Made by a program: the position numbers and the translations under genes | Shown: positions 23,353-32,075 of the stretch, piece by piece | How positions within the stretch are numbered: position 1 is the stretch's first letter | Layout: every line of letters starts with the position of its first letter | NCBI RefSeq assembly: GCF_902703175.1 | Contig: NZ_CACRYJ010000066.1 | Location: 1 to 64,000, forward strand | Direction: 5' to 3' | Length of the DNA stretch: 64,000 nt | Origin: Occultella aeris | GTDB lineage: Bacteria > Actinomycetota > Actinomycetes > Actinomycetales > Beutenbergiaceae | The notes under the pieces: model-generated | Database searches by the model: none | Seen by the model: only the letters and a program-made list of their open reading frames with translations | What the model was told of the DNA's origin: nothing

Positions 23353-23871
23353 TCAGATGTCGAGGTCCTCGACCTCGGGGACGTCGGCAGCGGCAGCGAT
23401 CAGATCGTAGAGAGAGGCCGGGACGTTCTCACGGAGGGCGTCCAGGTCGTCGAAGATCTCCAGCGTCGAGGTGGCAGCCGTGGTGCCCCAGGTCTGGTCC
23501 TGGCTGACGTGCTTGCGCCACCCCTTGGCCTGCCCGTCGACACCGGCCGCCCAGATCTGTTCCGGCGACCGTTCGGCATGGACCACGTACTTGCCGGTCC
23601 GGCTGCGATACACCTTGTACTTGTGAACCCGGTCCTTGGTGGACTGGAGCCATTCGACGAGCAGCACACCGAGGAAGCGCTGGCGCCGACCCTTGCCGGG
23701 ACCGACCCGGACGGTGATCTCCTCGAAGCCGTCGTCCTTGCCCTCCTCGACGTCGACGTACCGGCGCAGCGCCTTGACGATCGCCTGGGAGAGGTTGCCA
23801 CCGACGAGTTCCTGCGCCCGCTCGTAGAGGGGCAGGTCGGCGTCGGAGACATAGATCGTCTTGTTCGGCAT
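23353..23871 (-). CDS. EXLDI-family protein with ribbon-helix-helix-like N-terminus
   Basis: A 172-residue protein ending in ...PEVEDLDI, the C-terminal E-x-L-D-I signature of a small actinobacterial family usually seen near ABC exporters. Residues 1-45 (KTIYVSDADLPLYERAQELV, then GGNLSQAIVKALRRYV) look like a beta-strand plus two helices of the ribbon-helix-helix DNA-binding fold. The middle (VYRSRTGKYVVHAERS) is beta-rich. A regulator of itself and of the drrAB genes is my inference. ATG 23871 follows GGAGGA; that ribosome binding site lies inside a palindrome. Base composition of its promoter is unusually AT-rich for this genome. Confidence 0.8.
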   Translation of the reverse strand: MPNKTIYVSDADLPLYERAQELVGGNLSQAIVKALRRYVDVEEGKDDGFEEITVRVGPGKGRRQRFLGVLLVEWLQSTKDRVHKYKVYRSRTGKYVVHAERSPEQIWAAGVDGQAKGWRKHVSQDQTWGTTAATSTLEIFDDLDALRENVPASLYDLIAAAADVPEVEDLDI

Positions 23872-23881
23872 GGGCTCATCA

Positions 23882-23901
23882 TATCCTCCGGTACGAGGAT
23901 A
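23882..23901. promoter_or_regulatory. palindrome covering the EXLDI ribosome binding site
   Basis: TATCCTC-CGGTAC-GAGGATA, perfect seven-base arms. On the minus strand the second arm contains GGAGGA, the Shine-Dalgarno of the EXLDI gene. As DNA it is a candidate repressor site; as RNA it is a hairpin that would hide the ribosome binding site. Confidence 0.55.
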
Positions 23902-23902
23902 C

Positions 23903-23920
23903 GCATATGTATACGTATAG
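23903..23920. promoter_or_regulatory. AT-rich promoter with TATACGTATA palindrome
   Basis: TATACGTATA (23910-23919) is self-complementary and adjoins a CATATG. The stretch is the most AT-rich of the region and the likely -10 area of the EXLDI gene. Confidence 0.45.
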
Positions 23921-24059
23921 CGCAAGGCATAGGAGAACTCGAGGTATCACGGCCCCGTCCCGCACCCCCTCCGGCCAATCCTCGCCGACCCCGGCCGTCA
24001 GCGCCGACCTCACCTCCGGACCTACCGCACGGCGACGATCGGCACCGCCATCACGAGCG

Positions 24060-25082
24060 TCAGCGCAACCACTCATCGCGGCGGCCGGCCACGAACTCCT
24101 CGTCGAGCAGCTCCGGGAACTGTGCCCTGGCCCGGCCGATCAGGTCGGCCTGCCCCGGCGACAGCGCCTCGCCGGGATCGAGGCAGCGCGCCGACGTGAG
24201 CAGCCCCTGTTGCCGGAGCACCTCGTTGACCCCCGCCACGCACCCGGCGAAGTCGTGGTCGACGTCGAACACGGCCGCGTTGACCTCGACCAGGTCGGTC
24301 GCCTCGGTGAGCAGGTCTGAGCCGACGGCGTCGGCCGCGACTGCTGCCCGGGCGCGCCGGACCAGCCCGACGGCGGCCCGGGTACCGACCGCCCACTGCC
24401 CGAGCAACCCACCGGCGGCACGGACCTCACGGTCGCCGCGGCGGTACGGCGTGATCAGGTCGTGCACGATCGCGTCGTCGTTGCCGGTCAGCAGCGCCAC
24501 CTCTGCCCAGCGATCGTGGTCGAGCAGCGCCCGGACCACGTCGTTGGTCCGGTACCTGTCGAACGGCGCGGTCTTGACCGCGATCACGGACTCCAGATCG
24601 AACAGGGCGCTCCAGTAGTCGCGCCCGAGTGGCCCGCCTCCCACGCTGTCCTGTAGGTAGAAGCCGATCGTGGGTAGGACCTCCCCAACGGCGCGGGCGC
24701 GTTCGAGCAGGGCCCGCTCGCCGCCATCCGACAGACCCCACGGGCTGAGCAGCACCGCGTGATAGCCGGCGGCCACCGCCGCCTGCGCCTCTGCGACGGC
24801 TTGCTCGGTGTCCCCGACCAGCCCGGCGATCAACATCGTGTCTGGGGCGAGCTCGAGCGTGGTGGCCGCGGCAAGGTCCCACACCTCGCGCAACGCGCCC
24901 GGATCCGCATGCAGTTCGAACTGGGTGGTGTGCACCCCCACCGCCAGGCCGTCAGCACCGGACTCGAGGTAGTACCGGGTCAGCGCCCGCTGGGCCTGAA
25001 GATCGATGTCGCCGTCGGCCGTGACGGCCAACGGGTGGGCGGGGATGACCACACCGCCACGCAGACGCTCCTGAAGGCGCAT
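24060..25082 (-). CDS. dihydrodipicolinate synthase (DapA)-family aldolase/lyase
   Basis: A 340-residue class I aldolase of the DapA/NAL superfamily. The Schiff-base lysine is in SVIAVKTAPFD, the catalytic tyrosine equivalent in IGFYLQDSVGG. The N-terminus (LRGGVVIPAHPLAVTADGDID, then YYLESGADGLAVGVHTTQF) is a TIM-barrel start. It lacks the GTTGE motif of true DapA, so lysine synthesis is unlikely; these paralogues cleave or dehydrate sugar-acid-like substrates. It is the last gene of a three-gene operon; its ATG shares a base with the upstream stop (TGATG). Probable role: a step in catabolism of whatever the Nramp-like carrier imports (inference). Confidence 0.8.
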   Translation of the reverse strand: MRLQERLRGGVVIPAHPLAVTADGDIDLQAQRALTRYYLESGADGLAVGVHTTQFELHADPGALREVWDLAAATTLELAPDTMLIAGLVGDTEQAVAEAQAAVAAGYHAVLLSPWGLSDGGERALLERARAVGEVLPTIGFYLQDSVGGGPLGRDYWSALFDLESVIAVKTAPFDRYRTNDVVRALLDHDRWAEVALLTGNDDAIVHDLITPYRRGDREVRAAGGLLGQWAVGTRAAVGLVRRARAAVAADAVGSDLLTEATDLVEVNAAVFDVDHDFAGCVAGVNEVLRQQGLLTSARCLDPGEALSPGQADLIGRARAQFPELLDEEFVAGRRDEWLR

Positions 25083-26116
25083 CAGAACTTTCCCTCCCGC
25101 TGCTGGAACTTGGTGGCCTTGCCGAGCTGGCGCCCGCCGTCGGCCACCCACTCCCCCACCCAGCGCACCAGCCGGCGCAACGGCACACTCGGATAGCCGT
25201 ACCGGTCATGGCACTCACCGGCGTCGCTCAGGAGGGCATCGGTGGACTCCTCGCCGGCCAGTACGGGCGCGCTGCCCATCACTTCGCCCAGCAGGGTGGC
25301 GATCCGGCGCACCGAGACCGTCTCCGGCCCGGTGGCGTTCAGGACGTGTGGTGGTACCCCGGCGAGCTCGATGCTGCGCAACGCCCACGCGTTGATGTCG
25401 CCCTGCCAGGCCACGTTCACCGCCGGCATCGTGACGTCCACCGGATCACCGGCGGCGATCTTCGTGGCGATGTCGGCGATGACCCCATAGCGCAGCTCGC
25501 AGGCGTAGTTCAGCCGGAAGATCGTGGTCGGGGTCCCCCAGGTGTGCGCTGCGTTGGTGAAGATCCGCTCCCTGGCCAGCCCGGACTGTGCGTACTCGCC
25601 CACCGGTCCCGGCGGGTCGGACTCGATCGAGCCGCCGTGAGCCAGTGGCGTGAGGGGATAGACGTTCCCCGTCGAGTACGCCATCGTGGGAACGCCCCGG
25701 TAGCGATCGGCCACGAGCACGGGGATGGCCGCGTTCGACCACCAGGTCTGGTGCTCGGCACCGGTGGTGCCGAACTTCATCGCGGCGAGGAAGAACACGG
25801 CTGCCGCATCGGGCAGCGCGGCGTAGCTCGCCGGCTCGGCCAGGTCCGCGCGGTGCACTCGCACCCCGTGCGCCTCGAGCGACTCGGCCGCGACCGGGTC
25901 GGAGAACCGGGACACGGCGATCACCCTGGCGTCGGAGCCCACCTCGGTGAGCGCGCGCTTGGCCATCCGCGCCATCGTCGGACCGATCTTGCCGCCGGCA
26001 CCGAGCAGCACGATGTCGCCGCTCACCGCCGCGAGCGCGGCACCCACGCCGGGTCCTGGCCGGGAGAGCAGATCGTCCAGGTCGGCCTCGTCCACGGGCC
26101 GGGTCATCTCGGTCAC
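25082..26116 (-). CDS. NAD-dependent epimerase/dehydratase-family protein, atypical catalytic motif
   Basis: A 344-residue extended short-chain dehydrogenase. The nucleotide site is IVLLGAGGKIGPTMAR (residues about 30-46), the Ser region is MAYSTGNVYPL. The canonical YxxxK reads YAQSG, so the active-site lysine is replaced by glycine, although the following ARERIF helix is conserved. Either the family uses another base or activity differs. GTG 26116 overlaps the stop of the transporter gene (GTGA), so translation is coupled. Substrate unknown; with the downstream aldolase it suggests a short oxidative route for a sugar or sugar acid. Confidence 0.78.
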   Translation of the reverse strand: MTEMTRPVDEADLDDLLSRPGPGVGAALAAVSGDIVLLGAGGKIGPTMARMAKRALTEVGSDARVIAVSRFSDPVAAESLEAHGVRVHRADLAEPASYAALPDAAAVFFLAAMKFGTTGAEHQTWWSNAAIPVLVADRYRGVPTMAYSTGNVYPLTPLAHGGSIESDPPGPVGEYAQSGLARERIFTNAAHTWGTPTTIFRLNYACELRYGVIADIATKIAAGDPVDVTMPAVNVAWQGDINAWALRSIELAGVPPHVLNATGPETVSVRRIATLLGEVMGSAPVLAGEESTDALLSDAGECHDRYGYPSVPLRRLVRWVGEWVADGGRQLGKATKFQQREGKF

Positions 26117-27330
26117 AGGAGGTTCCTCACGTAGGTGACGGCGAGCAGGGTCAGGAAGAGCACGCCGATGACGGCGAGCACCAACTGCGGTGTGCGCAGG
26201 CGCAGCGCGCCACGGTCCCGATGCCGGGAGAGGGCCACCAGGACCACGCCGATCAGGGGGACGAGCAGGATCGTCACCGCCTGCGCGGTGAGGATCAGCT
26301 GCACCGGGATGCCCCCGAACGCCACGGCCACCACTCCGCCGAGCACCAGCACCAATGTGATGCAGAGCTTCACCCGCTTCGACTCCAGGCCGCCGGCCTC
26401 GATCCCCAGCGCACCGGCGAGCATGCTGCCGCCGATGGTGCTGTTGCCGATCAGCGAGGAGAACGCCGCCGCCCAGAGGCCGAGCGCGAACAGGACCGTG
26501 GCCCATTGTCCGATCGCCGGTTCGAGGATCGTCGCCATGTCCGCCGGGGACGTGACCGAGAGCCCGGCCGGGTTCAGCACGGCCGCCGCAGCGATCATGA
26601 TGACGGTCGAGAGCGTACCGAGGATCAGGGTGCCGACCACCGCGTCCCGGCGAGCCACCTGGTAGTCGTCGACGCCCCAGCCCTTCTCGCGGACGAGCTG
26701 GATCTGGTAGAACGCGCCGACCACCGAGAAGGTGGTGGCCACGGCGCTGACGACGACCGCCGACGAGCCGGTCGGGACGCTCGGCACGAGGCCGGCGACC
26801 AGAGCACCGAGGTCCGGGGCGGAGACCACGGCCGTGACCACGAAGATCACGAGCATCACCAGGATGATCACGATCATGGTGCGCTCGAGATACTTGTAGA
26901 ACGACCGCAGCCACAGGAACCCGATCGCCGCGAGCGTGAACACCGCCGCGAACACCGCGGTGCTGCCACCGAAGAGCACGTTCCCGGCCGCGCCGGTGCC
27001 GACGGAGTTCCCTGCCTGGAACGACGCGGTGACGGCGAACGCGCCGAGTCCGACGAGCACGCCGACGACGCGCCCCATCCGACGCGATACGGTTCCGATC
27101 GGACCGGTGTCCGTGGTCAGACCGATCCGTACGGACAGGTCCACGAAGCAGAGCATCAGCACCGTCGCGATGACCGGGACCCAGACCAGGTCATAGGCGA
27201 ACTCCGCCCCCATCGAGCTGGCCGTGGTCACGCTGCCCGGGCCGAAAACCAGTGCCGCGGTGATGAAGGCCGGACCGAGACGACCCGGCACGCGGACCCG
27301 CGATTCGGCAGGCGGAGAACTCGTAGACAT
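26113..27330 (-). CDS. Nramp-superfamily transporter lacking the metal-binding motifs
   Basis: A 405-residue carrier with eleven predicted helices of the LeuT/Nramp fold. The first helix reads ALVFGPGSVTTASSMGAEF where Mn/Fe transporters have DPGN, so the metal-binding Asp and Asn are Gly and Ser. The sixth helix has VVGAFYQIQLVREKG in place of the (M/V)PHN metal site. It therefore probably does not carry Mn2+ or Fe2+ in the Nramp manner. It heads an operon with a dehydrogenase and a DapA-like aldolase, divergent from a LacI regulator, an arrangement typical of organic-nutrient uptake. ATG 27330 has AAAAGG upstream. Confidence 0.82.
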   Translation of the reverse strand: MSTSSPPAESRVRVPGRLGPAFITAALVFGPGSVTTASSMGAEFAYDLVWVPVIATVLMLCFVDLSVRIGLTTDTGPIGTVSRRMGRVVGVLVGLGAFAVTASFQAGNSVGTGAAGNVLFGGSTAVFAAVFTLAAIGFLWLRSFYKYLERTMIVIILVMLVIFVVTAVVSAPDLGALVAGLVPSVPTGSSAVVVSAVATTFSVVGAFYQIQLVREKGWGVDDYQVARRDAVVGTLILGTLSTVIMIAAAAVLNPAGLSVTSPADMATILEPAIGQWATVLFALGLWAAAFSSLIGNSTIGGSMLAGALGIEAGGLESKRVKLCITLVLVLGGVVAVAFGGIPVQLILTAQAVTILLVPLIGVVLVALSRHRDRGALRLRTPQLVLAVIGVLFLTLLAVTYVRNLL

Positions 27331-27441
27331 GTAGAAAGCCTTTTCTCAGGGGATAGATGATGAAACTATGACCGTGGACACATCGCCGTCAACCCCGCGC
27401 GCCGGAGGTCTGTCGAATCGGTGACGAGCCGCCCGATGCCA

Positions 27442-27447
27442 TAACCT
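27442..27447 (+). promoter_or_regulatory. -10 box TAACCT of the LacI gene
   Basis: TAACCT begins 12 nt before ATG 27454, without Shine-Dalgarno between. Confidence 0.5.
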
Positions 27448-27453
27448 CCTGGC

Positions 27454-28482
27454 ATGGCCGTCAACCTGCGTGACGTCGCGCGCCGCGCCGGGGTGTCCGT
27501 GCCGACGGCGTCCCGGGTGCTCTCCGGCAGCGACTACCCCGTGGCCACCGCCTTGCGCGAGCGGGTCGAGCAGGCCGCACGTGACCTCGACTACGTCCCG
27601 AACGCGCAGGCGCAGGGCCTGCTCGGCGGCGCCGCCCGGACCGTCGGAGTCCTGGTCGGCACCGTCGACGACCCGTACTTCTCCGAGATCGTGAACGGCA
27701 TCCACGAGGTCGCCACGGACCGTCAGCTGCTGGTCACGATCTGCAGCACCGAACGGGACGTAGATCGTGAGCTCGAGTACTTCCGACTGCTGCAGGCGCA
27801 TCGGACCGGCGTGGTGATCATCGCGGGCTCGGGTCGCACGGACGATCGCTACGGCACGATGATGGCCGCCCGGTCCCGCTCCTTCGAGGCGGCCGGCGGG
27901 CGGGTGGTGGCGATCGGGCATCCGTACTTCGATGTCGACCACGTGCTCGTGGACAACGCCGCCGGCGGTCGCAGGCTCGGCGAGCACCTGGTCGCTCTGG
28001 GCCACCGCGACGTCGGGGTGCTGGTGGGCGTGGCCGAGGTGAGCTCAACCGTCGAACGCGTCGACGGTATCCGTTCGGCCATCGAGGCCGTGGGCGGGTC
28101 CGTCACGTTGCGCCAGGGTGCGCCCACGCGGGACGAGGGCTATGCGGGCGCGGGTGCGTTGCTGGCCGGCCGGCCCGACCTGACGGCTCTCGTGGGAACC
28201 GCGGACCAGATGGCGATCGGGGCCATGTCCTGGCTGCGCGAGCACGGCCGGGCCGTGCCCGAGGATGTCTCGGTCGCAGGTTTCAACGACATCGCGGTCT
28301 CCCGAGACCTGAACCCGGGACTCACCTCGGTACGGTTGCCGTTACGCGCGATGGGCGCTGCGGCGCTCGAGATCGCGCTCGCCCCGGCGCCCTCGACGCA
28401 ACCGGTGATCCGTGAACTGGGCACGGAACTGATCGTGCGCGGCTCCACCGGCCCGGCGCCGGGCACCCGAATCCGGGGGTGA
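27454..28482 (+). CDS. LacI-family transcriptional regulator
   Basis: A 342-residue LacI/GalR repressor. The helix-turn-helix and hinge (NLRDVARRAGVSVPTASRVL, then DLDYVPNAQAQGL) occupy residues 4-58; the periplasmic-binding-protein-like sensor follows (VGVLVGTVDDPYFSEI, ALVGTADQMAIGAM, VSVAGFNDIAVS). Divergent from the Nramp-like operon with a 123-base gap, so that operon is its likely target. I could not recognise a convincing LacI operator in the gap. Convergent with metH. Confidence 0.9.
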   Translation: MAVNLRDVARRAGVSVPTASRVLSGSDYPVATALRERVEQAARDLDYVPNAQAQGLLGGAARTVGVLVGTVDDPYFSEIVNGIHEVATDRQLLVTICSTERDVDRELEYFRLLQAHRTGVVIIAGSGRTDDRYGTMMAARSRSFEAAGGRVVAIGHPYFDVDHVLVDNAAGGRRLGEHLVALGHRDVGVLVGVAEVSSTVERVDGIRSAIEAVGGSVTLRQGAPTRDEGYAGAGALLAGRPDLTALVGTADQMAIGAMSWLREHGRAVPEDVSVAGFNDIAVSRDLNPGLTSVRLPLRAMGAAALEIALAPAPSTQPVIRELGTELIVRGSTGPAPGTRIRG

Positions 28483-28511
28483 GCCGGGTCGGGAGCCCGC
28501 GCGCCGCTCAC
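28479..28511. terminator. possible bidirectional hairpin between lacI-type gene and metH
   Basis: GTGAGC and GCTCAC enclose a smaller CGGG/CCCG stem. Both stop codons lie in the arms, so part of the symmetry comes from TGA facing TCA. No T tract. Confidence 0.3.
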
Positions 28512-31500
28512 ACGGAGAAGTACTTCGCCTCCGGGTGGTGGAACACGATCGCGTCGGTGGACTGCTCCGGGTGCAGCTGCAGTTCCTCGGAGAGCTCGAC
28601 CCCGATCCGGTCGGCGCGGAGGAGGTCCACGATCTTGCGGCGGTCCTCCATGTTCGGGCAGGCCGGGTAGCCGAGGGAGTAGCGGGCGCCGCGGTAGGCC
28701 ACCTTGAACATGCCGTCCAGGTCTGCCGGGTCCTCGGCGGCGAAGCCGAGCTCCTCGCGGACCCGGGAGTGCCAGAACTCGGCGAGCGACTCGGTCAGCT
28801 GCACCGAGAGCCCGTGCAGCTCCATGTAGTCGCGGTAGGCGTTGGCCGCGAACAGCCGTGCCGTGTGGTCGTTCACGGCCGCACCGACGGTGACGAGCTG
28901 GAACCCGACGACGTCGATCTCGCCGGACTCACGTGGCCGCACGAAGTCGGCCAGGCACAGGTGCCGGTCCCGCCGCTGCCTGGGGAACGTGAACCGCATC
29001 CGCTCCGTGCCGGGTTCACCCCCGGAGCCGCCGTCGGGACCCTCGTGGTGCAGGATGACCATGTCGTCGCCCTCGGACACGGCCGGGAAGTACCCGTAGA
29101 CCACGGCCGGGGCGAACATCTCCTCGGTCTGGATGCGGTCCAGCCAGTCCCGCAGCCGCGGCCGTCCCTCTGTCTCGACCAGCTGCTCGTAGGACAGCTC
29201 GCCGTCGCGGGACGGCTTCAGACCCCACTGCCCCATGAAGGTGGCACGCTCGTCGAGGAACGCGGCGTAGTCGGCGAGCTTGATGCCCTTGACGATCCGG
29301 GTGCCCCAGAACGGCGGGGTCGGGATCGGGTTCGTCAGGGTCACGTCCGAGCGGGCCGGCAGGTCCTCGGGCGGGGTCTCGTCGACCGTCACCTTCGCGT
29401 GGATGCGCTTCTTCAAAGCGGGGAGCCCGACGGCGTCGCGCGCCTCCCCGCGCGCGACCCGGACGAGCGGCTCCATCAGGCGCAGGCCTTCGAAGGCGTC
29501 CCGGGCGTAGCGGACCTCGCCCGGGTACTGGCCGGCGAGGTCGTCCTCGACGTACACGCGGGTCAGGGCGGCGCCGCCGAGCAGCACCGGGTACTTCTCG
29601 GCGAGACCACGGGCGGCGAGCTCGGCGAGGTTCTCCTTCATCACCACCGTGGACTTCACCAACAGGCCGCTCATCCCGATGACGTCCGCGTTGTGCTCCT
29701 CGGCGGCCTCGATCATCGCCGAGACCGGCTGCTTGATCCCGATGTTGACCACCGTGTAGCCGTTGTTGGTGAGGATGATGTCGACGAGGTTCTTGCCGAT
29801 GTCGTGTACGTCGCCGCGCACGGTGCCCAGGACGATGGTGCCCTTGCCCGCCTCGTCCGTCTTCTCGATGTACGGCTCGAGGTAGGCCACCGCCGACTTC
29901 ATGGCCTCGGCGGACTGCAGCACGAACGGCAGCTGCATCTCGCCACGGCCGAACAGTTCGCCCACCACCTTCATGCCCTCGAGGAGGTGGTCGTTGATGA
30001 TCGCGAGCGCGCTCCAGCCCTCGCCGAGCGCAGCCTCGAGATCGGCGTCCAAGCCCTTCATCTCGCCGTCGATGATGCGACGCTGCAGCCGCTCCCCGAG
30101 GGGCAGGGCCGCCAGTTCCGCGGCCCGCTGGTCCTTCAGGGCGGCCGAGTCGACGCCCGAGAACAGGTCGAGCAGGTGCGCGAGCGGGTCGTGCGTCATC
30201 GCGCCGGTCTCGTCGAACTCGCGACGGTCCCAGACCAGGTCGAGTGCGGCCTGGCGCTGCTCGTCGGGGATCTTCGCGAGCGGCAGGATCTTCGCGGCGT
30301 GCACGATCGCGGAGTCGAGCCCGGCCTGGACCGCCTCGTGCAGGAACACCGAGTTGAGGACCACCCGGGCCGCCGGGTTGAGCCCGAACGACACGTTCGA
30401 GACACCCAGGGTGGTGTGCACGCCGGGATACTTCGCCTTCAGCGCCCGGATCGCCTCGATCGTCTCGATGCCGTCCCGGCGGGTCTCCTCCTGGCCGGTC
30501 CCGATCGGGAACGTGAGCGTGTCGACGATGATGTCCTCGATCGCCATGCCCCAGGTCCCGGTCAGCTCCTCGATAAGGCGGGTCGCGATGTCCACCTTCG
30601 TCTGCGCCGTGCGGGCCTGGCCCTCCTCGTCGATGGTGAGGGCGATGACGGCGGCGCCGTGCTCCTTCACGATCGGCATGACCCGGGCGTAGCGGGAGCC
30701 CGGACCGTCGCCGTCCTCGAAGTTCACCGAGTTGACCACGGCCCGGCCGCCCACGAGTTCCAGCCCGGCGCGGACCACCTCGGGCTCGGTCGAGTCGATC
30801 ACCAGCGGCAGGGTGGACGCGCTGGCCAACCGGGAGATGACCTCGCGGGCATCGGCGACGCCGTCCCGCCCCACGTAGTCGACACAGACGTCCAGCAGGT
30901 GTGCACCGTCACGGGTCTGGGCCCGGGCGATCTGCACGCACTCGTCCCAGTCCTCCGCGAGCATCGCCTCCCGGAACGCCTTGGACCCGTTCGCGTTCGT
31001 GCGCTCACCGATGGCGAGGAACGAGGCGTCCTGGTCGAAGTCGACGTGGGTGTACAGGCTCGCCACACCCTGCTCGGGCTCCGGCGAGCGGGCCACCACG
31101 GGGCGGCCGCCGACGCGCTGGACCACCTCCGCGAGGTGCTCGGGGGTGGTACCGCAGCAGCCACCGACCAGGCCGAGGCCGAACTCCGTCACGAACTGCT
31201 CGTGCGCGAGACCGAGTTCGGTGGGGGTGAGCGGGTAGGAGGCACCGTTCGCACCGAGCACCGGCAGTCCGGCGTTCGGCATACAGGTGACCGGCAGGTC
31301 GGCGTGCCGGGCGAGGTGGCGCAGGTGCTCGCTCATCTCCGCCGGCCCGGTGGCGCAGTTCAGCCCGATCGAGTCGATGCCGAGGGCGCGCAGGGTGGTC
31401 AGCGCGGCCCCGATCTCCGAACCCATCAGCATGGTGCCCGTGGTCTCCACGGTGACCTGGGCGAAGATCGGCAGCTCGGTGCCCGACTCCGCCATGGCGG

Positions 31501-32035
31501 CCTTGGCGCCGTTGATGGCGGACTTCGTCTGCAGGAGGTCCTGGCTGGTCTCGACCAGGATCGCGTCCGCGCCGCCGGCGATCAGGCCCGCGGCCTGCTG
31601 GGCGAACGTGTCCCTGAGGTGGGCGTAGGTGGTGTGCCCAAGACTTGGCAGCTTCGTGCCGGGCCCCATCGACCCGAGCACCCAGCGGGGATGGTCGGGG
31701 GTGGAGTTCTTCTCGGCGCTGCGCCGCGCGATCCGGGCGCCGGCCTCGGCGAGCTCGAAGATCCGGTCGTCGATGTCGTAGTCGGACAGGTTCGACCAGT
31801 TCGCGCCGAACGTGTTCGTCTCGACGCAGTCCACGCCGACGGCGTAGTACGCGTCGTGCACGGACTCGATGACGTCGGGCCGGGTCACGTTCAGGATCTC
31901 GTTGCAGCCTTCGAGGCCCTGGAAGTCGTCGAGGGTCAGGTTGGCGTCCTGCAGCATGGTGCCCATGGCACCGTCGGCGACGACCACCCGGGTGCTGATG
32001 GCGTGCTTCAGTGCGGCGGCGCGTTCGGGGAGCAT
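28508..32035 (-). CDS. metH: cobalamin-dependent methionine synthase MetH
   Basis: A 1175-residue four-module enzyme that transfers a methyl group from 5-methyltetrahydrofolate to homocysteine. The homocysteine module has the zinc cysteines in GLNCATGPA and GGCCGTTPEHL (residues about 220-300). The folate-binding module includes IGERTNANGSKAF. The cobalamin module has the lower-ligand motif GDVHDIGKNLVDIIL (about 725-740). The C-terminal activation module binds SAM (YSLGYPACPNM). All modules appear intact. The ATG at 32035 is preceded 12 nt upstream by TAGACT, so the gene is probably leaderless and has no room for a B12 riboswitch. Confidence 0.96.
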   Translation of the reverse strand: MLPERAAALKHAISTRVVVADGAMGTMLQDANLTLDDFQGLEGCNEILNVTRPDVIESVHDAYYAVGVDCVETNTFGANWSNLSDYDIDDRIFELAEAGARIARRSAEKNSTPDHPRWVLGSMGPGTKLPSLGHTTYAHLRDTFAQQAAGLIAGGADAILVETSQDLLQTKSAINGAKAAMAESGTELPIFAQVTVETTGTMLMGSEIGAALTTLRALGIDSIGLNCATGPAEMSEHLRHLARHADLPVTCMPNAGLPVLGANGASYPLTPTELGLAHEQFVTEFGLGLVGGCCGTTPEHLAEVVQRVGGRPVVARSPEPEQGVASLYTHVDFDQDASFLAIGERTNANGSKAFREAMLAEDWDECVQIARAQTRDGAHLLDVCVDYVGRDGVADAREVISRLASASTLPLVIDSTEPEVVRAGLELVGGRAVVNSVNFEDGDGPGSRYARVMPIVKEHGAAVIALTIDEEGQARTAQTKVDIATRLIEELTGTWGMAIEDIIVDTLTFPIGTGQEETRRDGIETIEAIRALKAKYPGVHTTLGVSNVSFGLNPAARVVLNSVFLHEAVQAGLDSAIVHAAKILPLAKIPDEQRQAALDLVWDRREFDETGAMTHDPLAHLLDLFSGVDSAALKDQRAAELAALPLGERLQRRIIDGEMKGLDADLEAALGEGWSALAIINDHLLEGMKVVGELFGRGEMQLPFVLQSAEAMKSAVAYLEPYIEKTDEAGKGTIVLGTVRGDVHDIGKNLVDIILTNNGYTVVNIGIKQPVSAMIEAAEEHNADVIGMSGLLVKSTVVMKENLAELAARGLAEKYPVLLGGAALTRVYVEDDLAGQYPGEVRYARDAFEGLRLMEPLVRVARGEARDAVGLPALKKRIHAKVTVDETPPEDLPARSDVTLTNPIPTPPFWGTRIVKGIKLADYAAFLDERATFMGQWGLKPSRDGELSYEQLVETEGRPRLRDWLDRIQTEEMFAPAVVYGYFPAVSEGDDMVILHHEGPDGGSGGEPGTERMRFTFPRQRRDRHLCLADFVRPRESGEIDVVGFQLVTVGAAVNDHTARLFAANAYRDYMELHGLSVQLTESLAEFWHSRVREELGFAAEDPADLDGMFKVAYRGARYSLGYPACPNMEDRRKIVDLLRADRIGVELSEELQLHPEQSTDAIVFHHPEAKYFSV

Positions 32036-32041
32036 CCCCCG

Positions 32042-32047
32042 AGTCTA
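32042..32047 (-). promoter_or_regulatory. -10 box TAGACT of metH
   Basis: TAGACT on the minus strand begins 12 nt before ATG 32035; no ribosome binding site between. Confidence 0.55.
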
Positions 32048-32075
32048 GGCGGCTGCGGCGCCGTCCGAGCACGAG

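Noticed and set aside
24060-25082. dapA for lysine biosynthesis
   Set aside because: It lacks the GTTGE phosphate/pyruvate motif of DapA, sits in a LacI-linked catabolic-type operon, and has no other lysine genes nearby.
27333-27346. AGAAA-GCCT-TTTCT inverted repeat as LacI operator
   Set aside because: The arms are short and coincide with the AAAAGG ribosome binding site of the Nramp-like gene; the repeat lacks the central CG typical of LacI sites.
32036-32075. Possible cobalamin riboswitch before metH
   Set aside because: Only 40 bases separate metH from the exonuclease gene, and a TAGACT box 12 nt before the ATG points to a leaderless mRNA, so there is no room for an aptamer.
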